A stretch of DNA of 64,000 nt from Glandiceps talaboti (lineage: Eukaryota > Hemichordata > Enteropneusta > Spengelidae): assembly GCF_964340395.1 (NCBI RefSeq), contig NC_135557.1, forward strand, positions 1 through 64,000, read 5' to 3'. Positions 23,350 through 35,894 of the stretch are shown here, piece by piece. A program made the position numbers and the translations under genes. The notes under the pieces are model-generated. The model saw only the letters and a program-made list of their open reading frames with translations, did no database searches and had not been told where the DNA came from. Each line of letters opens with the position of its first letter. Position 1 is the stretch's first letter.

Positions 23350-25264
23350 CACCGGTTTAAAACCGGTCAAAACTGATCAAAACTGGTCAAAACCTGTCAA
23401 AACCGGTTCAAAACCAGTCAACACAGGTTTAAAACCGATCAAAACTGATCAAAACTGGTCAAAACCGGTTTAAAACCAGTGAAAACTGGTCAAAACCCGT
23501 GCAAACCTGTCAAACCGGTCAAAACCGGTCAAAAATAGGTGCAAACAACTCAAAACCCATCAAAACCGATCAAAACTTGTCAAAACCTGTCCAAACCTTT
23601 CAAACCGGTCCAAACCGGTCGAAAACCAATCCAAACTGGTCTAAAACCAGTGCAAACAAGTCAAAACTGATCAAAACCAGTCAACATCGGTTTAAAACCG
23701 ATCAAAACTGATCAAAACTGGTCAAAACCTGTTGCAAACCGGTTTAAAACCAGTGAAAACTGGTCAAAACCTGTGCAAACAGGTCAAACATCTCCAAACC
23801 GGTCAAAAACCTATCCAAACCTGTCCAAAATAGGTGCAAACAACTCAAAACCCGTCAAAACCAGTCAAAACTTGTCCAAACCTGTCCAAACCTGTCCAAA
23901 CCGGTCCAAACCGGTCGAAAACCTATCGAAACTGGTCCAAAACCAGTGCAAACAAGTCAAAACTGATCAAAACCAGTCAACACAGGTTTAAAACCGATCA
24001 AAACTGATCAAAACTGGTCAAAACCTGTGCAAACCTGTCAAACCTATCCGAACCTGTCCAAAATAGGTGCAAACAACTCAAAACCCATCAAAACTGATCA
24101 AAACCAGTCAACATCGGTTTAAAATCGATCAAAACTGATCAAAACTGGTCAAAACCAGTTCAAAACCTGTCGCAAACCGGTTTAAAACCAGTAAAAACTG
24201 GTCAAAACCTGTGCAAACAGGTCAAACGTCTCCAAACCGGTCAAAAACCTAACCAAAACTGTCCAAAATAGGTGCAAACAACTCAAAACCAGTCAAAACC
24301 AGTCAAAACTTGTCCAAACCTGTCCAAACCTGTCCAAACCGGTCCAAACCGGTCGAAAACCTATCGAAACTGGTCCAAAACCAGTGCAAACAAGTCAAAA
24401 CTGATCAAAACCAGTCAACACCGGTTTAAAACCGGTCAAAACTGATCAAAACTGGTCAAAACCTGTCAAAACCGGTTCAAAACCAGTCAAAATAGGTTTA
24501 AAACCGATCAAAACTGATCAAAACTGGTCAAAACCGGTTTAAAACCAGTGAAAACTGGTCAAAACCCGTGCAAACCTGTCAAACCGGTCAAAACCGGTCA
24601 AAAATAGGTGCAAACAACTCAAAACCCATCAAAACCGATCAAAACTTGTCAAAACCTGTCCAAACCTTTCCAAACCGGTCCAAACCGGTCGAAAACCAAT
24701 CCAAACTGGTCTAAAACCAGTGCAAACAAGTCAAAACTGATCAAAACCAGTCAACACCGGTTTAAAACCGGTCAAAACTGATCAAAACTGGTCAAAACCT
24801 GTCAAAACCGGTTCAAAACCAGTCAACACAGGTTTAAAACCGATCAAAACTGATCAAAACTGGTCAAAACCTGTGCAAACCTGTCAAACCTATCCGAACC
24901 TGTCCAAAATAGGTGCAAACAACTCAAAACCCATCAAAACTGATCAAAACCAGTCAACATCGGTTTAAAACCGATCAAAACTGATCAAAACTGGTCAAAA
25001 CCAGTTCAAAACCTGTCGCAAACCGGTTTAAAACCAGTAAAAACTGGTCAAAACCTGTGCAAACAGGTCAAACGTCTCCAAACCGGTCAAAAACCTATCC
25101 AAAACTGTCCAAAATAGGTGCAAACAACTCAAAACCCGTCAAAACCAGTCAAAACTTGTCCAAACCTGTCCAAACCTGTCCAAACCGGTCCAAACCGGTC
25201 GAAAACCTATCGAAACTGGTCCAAAACCAGTGCAAACAAGTCAAAACTGATCAAAACCAGTCAA
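23350..25264. repeat. 1915-bp higher-order repeat, copy 2
   Basis: Junctions fall at 23350, 23981, 24419 and 24755, with unit sizes identical to copy 1. The rare CCTAACC is repeated at 24248-24254, exactly 1915 bp downstream of its partner. The last A unit keeps normal A markers, so the B-type tract in copy 1 was gained there by exchange or lost here. A third C unit follows at 25265 but the pattern then changes. Confidence 0.88.
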
Positions 25265-28200
25265 CACTGGTTTAAAACCGGTCAAAACTGATCAAAACTG
25301 GTCAAAACCTGTCAAAACCGGTTCAAAACCAGTCAACACAGGTTTAAAACCGATCAAAACTGATCAAAACTGGTCAAAACCGGTTTAAAACCAGTGAAAA
25401 CTGGTCAAAACCCGTGCAAACCTGTCAAACCGGTCAAAACCGGTCAAAAATAGGTGCAAACAACTCAAAACCCATCAAAACCGATCAAAACTTGTCAAAA
25501 CCTGTCCAAACCTTTCAAACCGGTCCAAACCGGTCGAAAACCAATCCAAACTGGTCTAAAACCAGTGCAAACAAGTCAAAACTGATCAAAACCAGTCAAC
25601 ATCGGTTTAAAACCGATCAAAACTGATCAAAACTGGTCAAAACCTGTTGCAAACCGGTTTAAAACCAGTGAAAACTGGTCAAAACCTGTGCAAACAGGTC
25701 AAACATCTCCAAACCGGTCAAAAACCTATCCAAACCTGTCCAAAATAGGTGCAAACAACTCAAAACCCGTCAAAACCAGTCAAAACTTGTCCAAACCTGT
25801 CCAAACCTGTCCAAACCGGTCCAAACCGGTCGAAAACCTATCGAAACTGGTCCAAAACCAGTGCAAACAAGTCAAAACTGATCAAAACCAGTCAACACCG
25901 GTTTAAAACCGGTCAAAACTGATCAAAACTGGTCAAAACCTGTCAAAACCGGTTCAAAACCAGTCAAAATAGGTTTAAAACCGATCAAAACTGATCAAAA
26001 CTGGTCAAAACCGGTTTAAAACCAGTGAAAACTGGTCAAAACCCGTGCAAACCTGTCAAACCGGTCAAAACCGGTCAAAAATAGGTGCAAACAACTCAAA
26101 ACCCATCAAAACCGATCAAAACTTGTCAAAACCTGTCCAAACCTTTCCAAACCGGTCCAAACCGGTCGAAAACCTATCGAAACTGGTCCAAAACCAGTGC
26201 AAACAAGTCAAAACTGATCAAAACCAGTCAACACCGGTTTAAAACCGGTCAAAACTGATCAAAACTGGTCAAAACCTGTCAAAACCGGTTCAAAACCAGT
26301 CAAAATAGGTTTAAAACCGATCAAAACTGATCAAAACTGGTCAAAACCGGTTTAAAACCAGTGAAAACTGGTCAAAACCCGTGCAAACCTGTCAAACCGG
26401 TCAAAACCGGTCAAAAATAGGTGCAAACAACTCAAAACCCATCAAAACCGATCAAAACTTGTCAAAACCTGTCCAAACCTTTCCAAACCGGTCCAAACCG
26501 GTCGAAAACCTATCGAAACTGGTCCAAAACCAGTGCAAACAAGTCAAAACTGATCAAAACCAGTCAACACCGGTTTAAAACCGGTCAAAACTGATCAAAA
26601 CTGGTCAAAACCTGTCAAAACCGGTTCAAAACCAGTCAACACAGCTTTAAAACCGATCAAAACTGATCAAAACTGGTCAAAACCTGTGCAAACCTGTCAA
26701 ACCGGTCCAAACCGGTCAAAAATAGGTGCAAACAACTCAAAACCCATCAAAACTGATCAAAACCAGTCAACATCGGTTTAAAACCGATCAAAACTGATCA
26801 AAACTGGTCAAAACCTGTCGCAAACCGGTTTAAAACCAGTGAAAACTGGTCAAAACCTGTGCAAACAGGTCAAACATCTCCAAACCGGTCAAAAACCTAT
26901 CCAAACCTGTCCAAAATAGGTGCAAACAACTCAAAACCAGTCAAAACCAGTCAAAACTTGTCCAAACCTGTCCAAACCTGTCCAAACCGGTCCAAACCGG
27001 TCGAAAACCTATCGAAACTGGTCCAAAACCAGTGCAAACAAGTCAAAACTGATCAAAACCAGTCAACACCGGTTTAAAACCGGTCAAAACTGATCAAAAC
27101 TGGTCAAAACCTGTCAAAACCGGTTCAAAACCAGTCAACACAGGTTTAAAACCGATCAAAACTGATCAAAACTGGTCAAAACCTGTGCAAACCTGTCAAA
27201 CCTATCCGAACCTGTCCAAAATAGGTGCAAACAACTCAAAACCCATCAAAACTGATCAAAACCAGTCAACATCGGTTTAAAACCGATCAAAACTGATCAA
27301 AACTGGTCAAAACCAGTTCAAAACCTGTCGCAAACCGGTTTAAAACCAGTAAAAACTGGTCAAAACCTGTGCAAACAGGTCAAACGTCTCCAAACCGGTC
27401 AAAAACCTATCCAAAACTGTCCAAAATAGGTGCAAACAACTCAAAACCCGTCAAAACCAGTCAAAACTTGTCCAAACCTGTCCAAACCTGTCCAAACCGG
27501 TCCAAACCGGTCGAAAACCTATCGAAACTGGTCCAAAACCAGTGCAAACAAGTCAAAACTGATCAAAACCAGTCAACACCGGTTTAAAACCGGTCAAAAC
27601 TGATCAAAACTGGTCAAAACCTGTCAAAACCGGTTCAAAACCAGTCAAAATAGGTTTAAAACCGATCAAAACTGATCAAAACTGGTCAAAACCGGTTTAA
27701 AACCAGTGAAAACTGGTCAAAACCCGTGCAAACCTGTCAAACCGGTCAAAACCGGTCAAAAATAGGTGCAAACAACTCAAAACCCATCAAAACCGATCAA
27801 AACTTGTCAAAACCTGTCCAAACCTTTCCAAACCGGTCCAAACCGGTCGAAAACCAATCCAAACTGGTCTAAAACCAGTGCAAACAAGTCAAAACTGATC
27901 AAAACCAGTCAACACCGGTTTAAAACCGGTCAAAACTGATCAAAACTGGTCAAAACCTGTCAAAACCGGTTCAAAACCAGTCAACACAGGTTTAAAACCG
28001 ATCAAAACTGATCAAAACTGGTCAAAACCTGTGCAAACCTGTCAAACCTATCCGAACCTGTCCAAAATAGGTGCAAACAACTCAAAACCCATCAAAACTG
28101 ATCAAAACCAGTCAACATCGGTTTAAAACCGATCAAAACTGATCAAAACTGGTCAAAACCAGTTCAAAACCTGTCGCAAACCGGTTTAAAACCAGTAAAA

Positions 28201-28422
28201 ACTGGTCAAAACCTGTGCAAACAGGTCAAACGTCTCCAAACCGGTCAAAAACCTATCCAAAACTGTCCAAAATAGGTGCAAACAACTCAAAACCCGTCAA
28301 AACCAGTCAAAACTTGTCCAAACCTGTCCAAACCTGTCCAAACCGGTCCAAACCGGTCGAAAACCTATCGAAACTGGTCCAAAACCAGTGCAAACAAGTC
28401 AAAACTGATCAAAACCAGTCAA
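25265..28422. repeat. 3158-bp module C-B-B-A'-A-B-A
   Basis: Unit sizes are 631, 336, 336, 499, 510, 336, 510, with junctions at 25265, 25896, 26232, 26568, 27067, 27577 and 27913. The two B units carry the A-type CCTATCG tail. This stretch combines the C-B-B opening of the upstream modules with the A-prime/A/B/A order seen at the start of the window. Confidence 0.85.
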
Positions 28423-30235
28423 CACTGGTTTAAAACCGGTCAAAACTGATCAAAACTGGTCAAAACCTGTCAAAACCGGTTCAAAACCAGTCAACACAGG
28501 TTTAAAACCGATCAAAACTGATCAAAACTGGTCAAAACCGGTTTAAAACCAGTGAAAACTGGTCAAAACCCGTGCAAACCTGTCAAACCGGTCAAAACCG
28601 GTCAAAAATAGGTGCAAACAACTCAAAACCCATCAAAACCGATCAAAACTTGTCAAAACCTGTCCAAACCTTTCAAACCGGTCCAAACCGGTCGAAAACC
28701 AATCCAAACTGGTCTAAAACCAGTGCAAACAAGTCAAAACTGATCAAAACCAGTCAACATCGGTTTAAAACCGATCAAAACTGATCAAAACTGGTCAAAA
28801 CCTGTTGCAAACCGGTTTAAAACCAGTGAAAACTGGTCAAAACCTGTGCAAACAGGTCAAACATCTCCAAACCGGTCAAAAACCTATCCAAACCTGTCCA
28901 AAATAGGTGCAAACAACTCAAAACCCATCAAAACCAGTCAAAACTTGTCCAAACCTGTCCAAACCTGTCCAAACCGGTCCAAACCGGTCGAAAACCTATC
29001 GAAACTGGTCCAAAACCAGTGCAAACAAGTCAAAACTGATCAAAACCAGTCAACACCGGTTTAAAACCGGTCAAAACTGATCAAAACTGGTCAAAACCTG
29101 TCAAAACCGGTTCAAAACCAGTCAAAATAGGTTTAAAACCGATCAAAACTGATCAAAACTGGTCAAAACCGGTTTAAAACCAGTGAAAACTGGTCAAAAC
29201 CCGTGCAAACCTGTCAAACCGGTCAAAACCGGTCAAAAATAGGTGCAAACAACTCAAAACCCATCAAAACCGATCAAAACTTGTCAAAACCTGTCCAAAC
29301 CTTTCCAAACCGGTCCAAACCGGTCGAAAACCTATCGAAACTGGTCCAAAACCAGTGCAAACAAGTCAAAACTGATCAAAACCAGTCAACACCGGTTTAA
29401 AACCGGTCAAAACTGATCAAAACTGGTCAAAACCTGTCAAAACCGGTTCAAAACCAGTCAAAATAGGTTTAAAACCGATCAAAACTGATCAAAACTGGTC
29501 AAAACCGGTTTAAAACCAGTGAAAACTGGTCAAAACCCGTGCAAACCTGTCAAACCGGTCAAAACCGGTCAAAAATAGGTGCAAACAACTCAAAACCCAT
29601 CAAAACCGATCAAAACTTGTCAAAACCTGTCCAAACCTTTCCAAACCGGTCCAAACCGGTCGAAAACCAATCCAAACTGGTCTAAAACCAGTGCAAACAA
29701 GTCAAAACTGATCAAAACCAGTCAACACCGGTTTAAAACCGGTCAAAACTGATCAAAACTGGTCAAAACCTGTCAAAACCGGTTCAAAACCAGTCAACAC
29801 AGGTTTAAAACCGATCAAAACTGATCAAAACTGGTCAAAACCTGTGCAAACCTGTCAAACCTATCCGAACCTGTCCAAAATAGGTGCAAACAACTCAAAA
29901 CCCATCAAAACTGATCAAAACCAGTCAACATCGGTTTAAAACCGATCAAACCTGATCAAAACTGGTCAAAACCAGTTCAAAACCTGTCGCAAACCGGTTT
30001 AAAACCAGTAAAAACTGGTCAAAACCTGTGCAAACAGGTCAAACGTCTCCAAACCGGTCAAAAACCTATCCAAAACTGTCCAAAATAGGTGCAAACAACT
30101 CAAAACCCGTCAAAACCAGTCAAAACTTGTCCAAACCTGTCCAAACCTGTCCAAACCGGTCCAAACCGGTCGAAAACCTATCGAAACTGGTCCAAAACCA
30201 GTGCAAACAAGTCAAAACTGATCAAAACCAGTCAA
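28423..30235. repeat. 1813-bp module C-B-B-A
   Basis: Unit order is C631 (28423), B336 (29054), B336 (29390), A510 (29726). It restates the opening of the previous 3158-bp module, with the A-prime/A/B section left out. The same C-B-B-A order and sizes occur at 55116-56928. A private GATCAAACCTGATC substitution lies near 29951. Confidence 0.85.
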
Positions 30236-31896
30236 CACCGGTTTAAAACCGGTCAAAACTGATCAAAACTGGTCAAAACCTGTCAAAACCGGTTCAAAAC
30301 CAGTCAACACAGGTTTAAAAACGATCAAAACTGATCAAAACTGGTGAAAACCGGTTTAAAACCAGTGAAAACTGGTCAAAACCCGTGCAAACCTGTCAAA
30401 CCGGTCCAAACCGGTCAAAAATAGGTGCAAACAACTCAAAACCCATCAAAACCGATCAAAACTTGTCAAAACCTGTCCAAACCTTTCAAACCGGTCCAAA
30501 CCGGTCGAAAACCCATCCAAACTGGTCTAAAACCAGTGCAAACAAGTCAAAACTGATCAAAACCAGTCAACATCGGTTTAAAACCGATCAAAACTGATCA
30601 AAACTGGTCAAAACCTGTTGCAAACCGGTTTAAAACCAGTGAAAACTGGTCAAAACCTGTGCAAACAGGTCAAACATCTCCAAACCGGTCAAAAACCTAT
30701 CCAAACCTGTCCAAAATAGGTGCAAACAACTCAAAACCCGTCAAAACCAGTCCAAACTTGTCCAAACCTGTCCAAACCTGTCCAAACCGGTCCAACCCGG
30801 TCTAAAACCTATCGAAACTGGTCCAAAACCAGTGCAAACAAGTCAAAACTGATCAAAACCAGTCAACATCGGTTTAAAACCGGTCAAAACCGATCAAAAC
30901 TGGTCAAAACCTGTCAAAACCGGTTCAAAACCAGTCAAAATAGGTTTAAAACCGATCAAAACTGATCAAAACTGGTCAAAACCGGTTTAAAACCAGTGAA
31001 AACTGGTCAAAACCCGTGCAAACCTGTCAAACCGGTCAAAACCGGTCAAAAATAGGTGCAAACAACTCAAAACCCATCAAAACCGATCAAAACTTGTCAA
31101 AACCTGTCCAAACCTTTCCAAACCGGTCCAAACCGGTCGAAAACCAATCCAAACTGGTCTAAAACCAGTGCAAACAAGTCAAAACTGATCAAAACCAGTC
31201 AACATCGGTTTAAAACCGATCAAAACTGATCAAAACTGGTCAAAACCTGTCGCAAACCGGTTTAAAACCAGTGAAAACTGGTCAAAACCTGTGCAAACAG
31301 GTCAAACATCTCCAAACCGGTCGAAAACCTATCGAAACTGGTCCAAAACCAGTGCAAACAAGTCAAAACTGATCAAAACCAGTCAACACCGGTTTAAAAC
31401 CGGTCAAAACTGATCAAAACTGGTCAAAACCTGTCAAAACCGGTTCAAAACCAGTCAACACAGGTTTAAAACCGATCAAAACTGATCAAAACTGGTCAAA
31501 ACCTGTGCAAACCTGTCAAACCTATCCGAACCTGTCCAAAATAGGTGCAAACAACTCAAAACCCATCAAAACTGATCAAAACCAGTCAACATCGGTTTAA
31601 AACCGATCAAAACTGATCAAAACTGGTCAAAACCAGTTCAAAACCTGTCGCAAACCGGTTTAAAACCAGTAAAAACTGGTCAAAACCTGTGCAAACAGGT
31701 CAAACGTCTCCAAACCGGTCAAAAACCTATCCAAAACTGTCCAAAATAGGTGCAAACAACTCAAAACCCGTCAAAACCAGTCAAAACTTGTCCAAACCTG
31801 TCCAAACCTGTCCAAACCGGTCCAAACCGGTCGAAAACCTATCGAAACTGGTCCAAAACCAGTGCAAACAAGTCAAAACTGATCAAAACCAGTCAA
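30236..31896. repeat. C-B-(184)-A module with a 112-bp deletion
   Basis: Unit sizes are 631 (30236), 336 (30867), 184 (31203) and 510 (31387). The 184-bp piece is a 296-bp unit that has lost 112 bp: near 31321 the sequence jumps from CCAAACCGGTC to the next CCAAACCGGTC and continues GAAAACC. With the deletion restored the total would be 1773 bp, the module size seen at 36904-40439. The C unit has a GTCTAAAACC change near 30809. Confidence 0.83.
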
Positions 31897-33327
31897 CACT
31901 GGTTTAAAACCGGTCAAAACTGATCAAAACTGGTCAAAACCTGTCAAAACCGGTTCAAAACCAGTCAACACAGGTTTAAAACCGATCAAAACTGATCAAA
32001 ACTGGTCAAAACCGGTTTAAAACCAGTGAAAACTGGTCAAAACCCGTGCAAACCTGTCAAACCGGTCAAAACCGGTCAAAAATAGGTGCAAACAACTCAA
32101 AACCCATCAAAACCGATCAAAACTTGTCAAAACCTGTCCAAACCTTTCAAACCGGTCCAAACCGGTCGAAAACCAATCCAAACTGGTCTAAAACCAGTGC
32201 AAACAAGTCAAAACTGATCAAAACCAGTCAACATCGGTTTAAAACCGATCAAATTAAAACCAGTGAAAACTGGTCAAAACCTGTGCAAACAGGTCAAACA
32301 TCTCCAAACCGGTCAAAAACCTATCCAAACCTGTCCAAAATAGGTGCAAACAACTCAAAACCCGTCAAAACCAGTCAAAACTTGTCCAAACCTGTCCAAA
32401 CCTGTCCAAACCGGTCCAAACCGGTCGAAAACCTATCGAAACTGGTCCAAAACCAGTGCAAACAAGTCAAAACTGATCAAAACCAGTCAACATCGGTTTA
32501 AAACCGGTCAAAACTGATCAAAACTGGTCAAAACCTGTCAAAACCGGTTCAAAACCAGTCAAAATAGGTTTAAAACCGATCAAAACTGATCAAAACTGGT
32601 CAAAACCGGTTTAAAACCAGTGAAAACTGGTCAAAACCCGTGCAAACCTGTCAAACCGGTCAAAACCGGTCAAAAATAGGTGCAAACAACTCAAAACCCA
32701 TCAAAACCGATCAAAACTTGTCAAAACCTGTCCAAACCTTTCCAAACCGGTCCAAACCGGTCGAAAACCAATCCAAACTGGTCTAAAACCAGTGCAAACA
32801 AGTCAAAACTGATCAAAACCAGTCAACATCGGTTTAAAACCGATCAAAACTGATCAAAACTGGTCAAAACCTGTCGCAAACCGGTTTAAAACCAGTGAAA
32901 ACTGGTCAAAACCTGTGCAAACAGGTCAAACATCTCCAAACCGGTCAAAAACCTATCGGAACCTGTCCAAAATAGGTGCAAACAACTCAAAACCCATCAA
33001 AACTGATCAAAACCAGTCAACATCGGTTTAAAACCGATCAAAACTGATCAAAACTGGTCAAAACCAGTTCAAAACCTGTCGCAAACCGGTTTAAAACCAG
33101 TAAAAACTGGTCAAAACCTGTGCAAACAGGTCAAACGTCTCCAAACCGGTCAAAAACCTATCCAAAACTGTCCAAAATAGGTGCAAACAACTCAAAACCC
33201 GTCAAAACCAGTCAAAACTTGTCCAAACGTGTCCAAACCTGTCCAAACCGGTCCAAACCGGTCGAAAACCTATCGAAACTGGTCCAAAACCAGTGCAAAC
33301 AAGTCAAAACTGATCAAAACCAGTCAA
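31897..33327. repeat. Rearranged C-B-A module (594, 336, 501)
   Basis: The C unit is 594 bp because 37 bp are missing where GATCAAA joins TTAAAACC near 32253. Sub-monomer register is broken there, unlike most length changes in the window. The last unit (32827-33327, 501 bp) starts as a 296-bp unit and switches to A near CCTATCGGAACC at 32955. The 37-bp loss removes a stop codon and makes the longest open frame in the window, 32046-32501, which I read as non-coding. Confidence 0.82.
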
Positions 33328-34590
33328 CACCGGTTTAAAACCGGTCAAAACTGATCAAAACTGGTCAAAACCTGTCAAAACCGGTTCAAAACCAGTCAAC
33401 ACAGGTTTAAAAACGATCAAAACTGATCAAAACTGGTGAAAACCGGTTTAAAACCAGTGAAAACTGGTCAAAACCCGTGCAAACCTGTCAAACCGGTCCA
33501 AACCGGTCAAAAATAGGTGCAAACAACTCAAAACCCATCAAAACCGATCAAAACTTGTCAAAACCTGTCCAAACCTTTCAAACCGGTCCAAACCGGTCGA
33601 AAACCCATCCAAACTGGTCTAAAACCAGTGCAAACAAGTCAAAACTGATCAAAACCAGTCAACATCGGTTTAAAACCGATCAAAACTGATCAAAACTGGT
33701 CAAAACCTGTTGCAAACCGGTTTAAAACCAGTGAAAACTGGTCAAAACCTGTGCAAACAGGTCAAACATCTCCAAACCGGTCAAAAACCTATCCAAACCT
33801 GTCCAAAATAGGTGCAAACAACTCAAAACCCGTCAAAACCAGTCAAAACTTGTCCAAACCTGTCCAAACCTGTCCAAACCGGTCCAAACCGGTCGAAAAC
33901 CTATCGAAACTGGTCCAAAACCAGTGCAAACAAGTCAAAACTGATCAAAACCAGTCAACATCGGTTTAAAACCGGTCAAAACCGATCAAAACTGGTCAAA
34001 ACCTGTCAAAACCGGTTCAAAACCAGTCAAAATAGGTTTAAAACCGATCAAAACTGATCAAAACTGGTCAAAACCGGTTTAAAACCAGTGAAAACTGGTC
34101 AAAACCCGTGCAAACCTGTCAAACCGGTCAAAACCGGTCAAAAATAGGTGCAAACAACTCAAAACCCATCAAAACCGATCAAAACTTGTCAAAACCTGTC
34201 CAAACCTTTCCAAACCGGTCCAAACCGGTCGAAAACCAATCCAAACTGGTCTAAAACCAGTGCAAACAAGTCAAAACTGATCAAAACCAGTCAACATCGG
34301 TTTAAAACCGATCAAAACTGATCAAAACTGGTCAAAACCTGTCGCAAACCGGTTTAAAACCAGTGAAAACTGGTCAAAACCTGTGCAAACAGGTCAAACA
34401 TCTCCAAACCGGTCAAAAACCTATCCAAACCTGTCCAAAATAGGTGCAAACAACTCAAAACCCGTCAAAACCAGTCAAAACTTGTCCAAACCTGTCCAAA
34501 CCTGTCCAAACCGGTCCAAACCGGTCGAAAACCTATCGAAACTGGTCCAAAACCAGTGCAAACAAGTCAAAACTGATCAAAACCAGTCAA
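33328..34590. repeat. C-B-296 module
   Basis: Unit sizes are 631 (33328), 336 (33959) and 296 (34295). The C unit shares the markers GGTGAAAACC near 33438 and CCCATCC near 33605 with the C unit 3092 bp upstream (30236), so the two regions are copies. The B unit opens with CATCGGTTTAAAACCGGTC, a junction hybrid between the two common quasi-palindrome versions. Confidence 0.83.
34295..34590. repeat. 296-bp unit, type copy
   Basis: The unit begins CATCGGTTTAAAACCGAT, passes through CCTGTCGC, CCAGTGAAAACTGG and CAAACATCTCC, and ends with the common CCAGTC-CAAC junction. It equals the 3-prime part of an A-prime or C unit standing alone. A 286-bp form lacking one AAAACCAGTC sub-monomer occurs at 40154, 42278, 43647 and 48432. 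Full 296-bp copies occur at 38381, 41646, 43015, 46930, 49169, 49801, 52594, 57896, 59398 and 61901. Confidence 0.85.
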
Positions 34591-35894
34591 CACCGGTTTA
34601 AAACCGGTCAAAACTGATCAAAACTGGTCAAAACCTGTCAAAACCGGTTCAAAGCCAGTCAACACAGGTTTAAAACCGATCAAAACTGATCAAAACTGGT
34701 CAAAACCGGTTTAAAACCAGTGAAAACTGGTCAAAACCCGTGCAAACCTCTCAAACCGGTCAAAACCGGTCAAAAATAGGTGCAAACAACTCAAAACCCG
34801 TCAAAACCGAACAATACTAGTCAAAACATGTCAAAACCTTTCCAAACCGGTCTAAACCAGTCGAAAACCCATCCAAACTGGTCTGAAACCAGTGCAAACA
34901 AGTCAAAACAGATCAAAACCAGTCAACACCGGTTTAAAACCGATCAAAACTGATCAAAACTGGTCAAAACCTGTCGCAAACCGAATTAAAACCAGTGAAA
35001 ACTGGTCAAAACCTGTGCAAACAGGTCAAACATCTCCAAACCGGTAAAAAACCTATCCAAACCTGTCCAAAATAGGTGCAAACAACTCAAAACCCGTCAA
35101 AACCAGTCAAAACTTGTCCAAACCTGTCCAAACCTGTCCAAACCGGTCCTAACCGGTCGAAAACCTATCGAAACTGGTCCAAAACCAGTGCAAACAAGTC
35201 AAAACTGATCAAAACCAGTCAACACCGGTTTAAAACCGGTCAAAACTGATCAAAACTGGTCAAAACCTGTCAAAACCGGTTCAAAACCAGTCAACACAGG
35301 TTTAAAACCGATCAAAACTGATCAAAACTGGTCAAAACCGGTTTAAAACCAGTGAAAACTGGTCAAAACCCGTGCAAACCTCTCAAACCGGTCAAAACCG
35401 GTCAAAAATAGGTGCAAACAACTCAAAACCCGTCAAAACCGAACAATACTAGTCAAAACATGTCAAAACCTTTCCAAACCGGTCCAAACCAGTCGAAAAC
35501 CCATCCAAACTGGTCTGAAACCAGTGCAAACAAGTCAAAACAGATCAAAACCAGTCAACACCGGTTTAAAACCGATCAAAACTGATCAAAACTGGTCAAA
35601 ACCTGTCGCAAACCGAATTAAAACCAGTGAAAACTGGTCAAAACCTGTGCAAACAGGTCAAACATCTCCAAACCGGTAAAAAAAAACCTATCCAAACCTG
35701 TCCAAAATAGGTGCAAACAACTCAAAACCCGTCAAAACCAGTCAAAACTTGTCCAAACCTGTCCAAACCTGTCCGAACCGGTCCAAACCGGTCGAAAACC
35801 TATCGAAACTGGTCCACAACCAGACCGGTCGAAAACCTATCGAAACTGGTCCACAACCAGTGCAAACAAGTCAAAACTGATCAAAACCAGTCAA
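34591..35894. repeat. D island 1: two divergent C-like units
   Basis: Two tandem units of 632 bp (34591) and 672 bp (35223) share markers absent upstream: CCTCTC, GAACAATACTAGTC, AAAACATGTC, CCAGTCG, CCCATCC, TGGTCTGAAACC, ACAGATC, CCGAATTAAAACC and GGTAAAAAACC. The second is longer by 3 bp of poly-A (A9 at 35678-35686 against A6 at 35046-35051) and by a 37-bp direct duplication around 35785-35858. D markers return at five later places. Confidence 0.87.
35785..35858. repeat. 37-bp tandem duplication
   Basis: The stretch from ACCGGTCGAAAACC to GGTCCACAACCAG occurs twice in direct succession, then continues as usual with TGCAAAC. A 37-bp step is not a whole number of 10-bp sub-monomers. The CCACAACC marker (usual form CCAAAACC) is in both copies, so the duplication followed that substitution. 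The related units at 52890 and 62197 have CCACAACC but no duplication. Confidence 0.85.

Noticed and set aside
32046-32501. Longest open frame, 151 codons
   Set aside because: It exists only because a 37-bp deletion near 32253 removes a stop and fuses two frames that are separate in every other C unit. There is no domain, signal or conservation of the fused frame.
34828-35461. ATG codons in D units as possible starts
   Set aside because: The ATG in AAAACATGTC is followed by repeat sequence with early stops, and the same context recurs in each D unit without a maintained frame.
35678-35686. Poly-A tail of a retroposed element
   Set aside because: The A9 run lies between normal sub-monomers at the same position in each D unit. 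There is no element body upstream and no target-site duplication.
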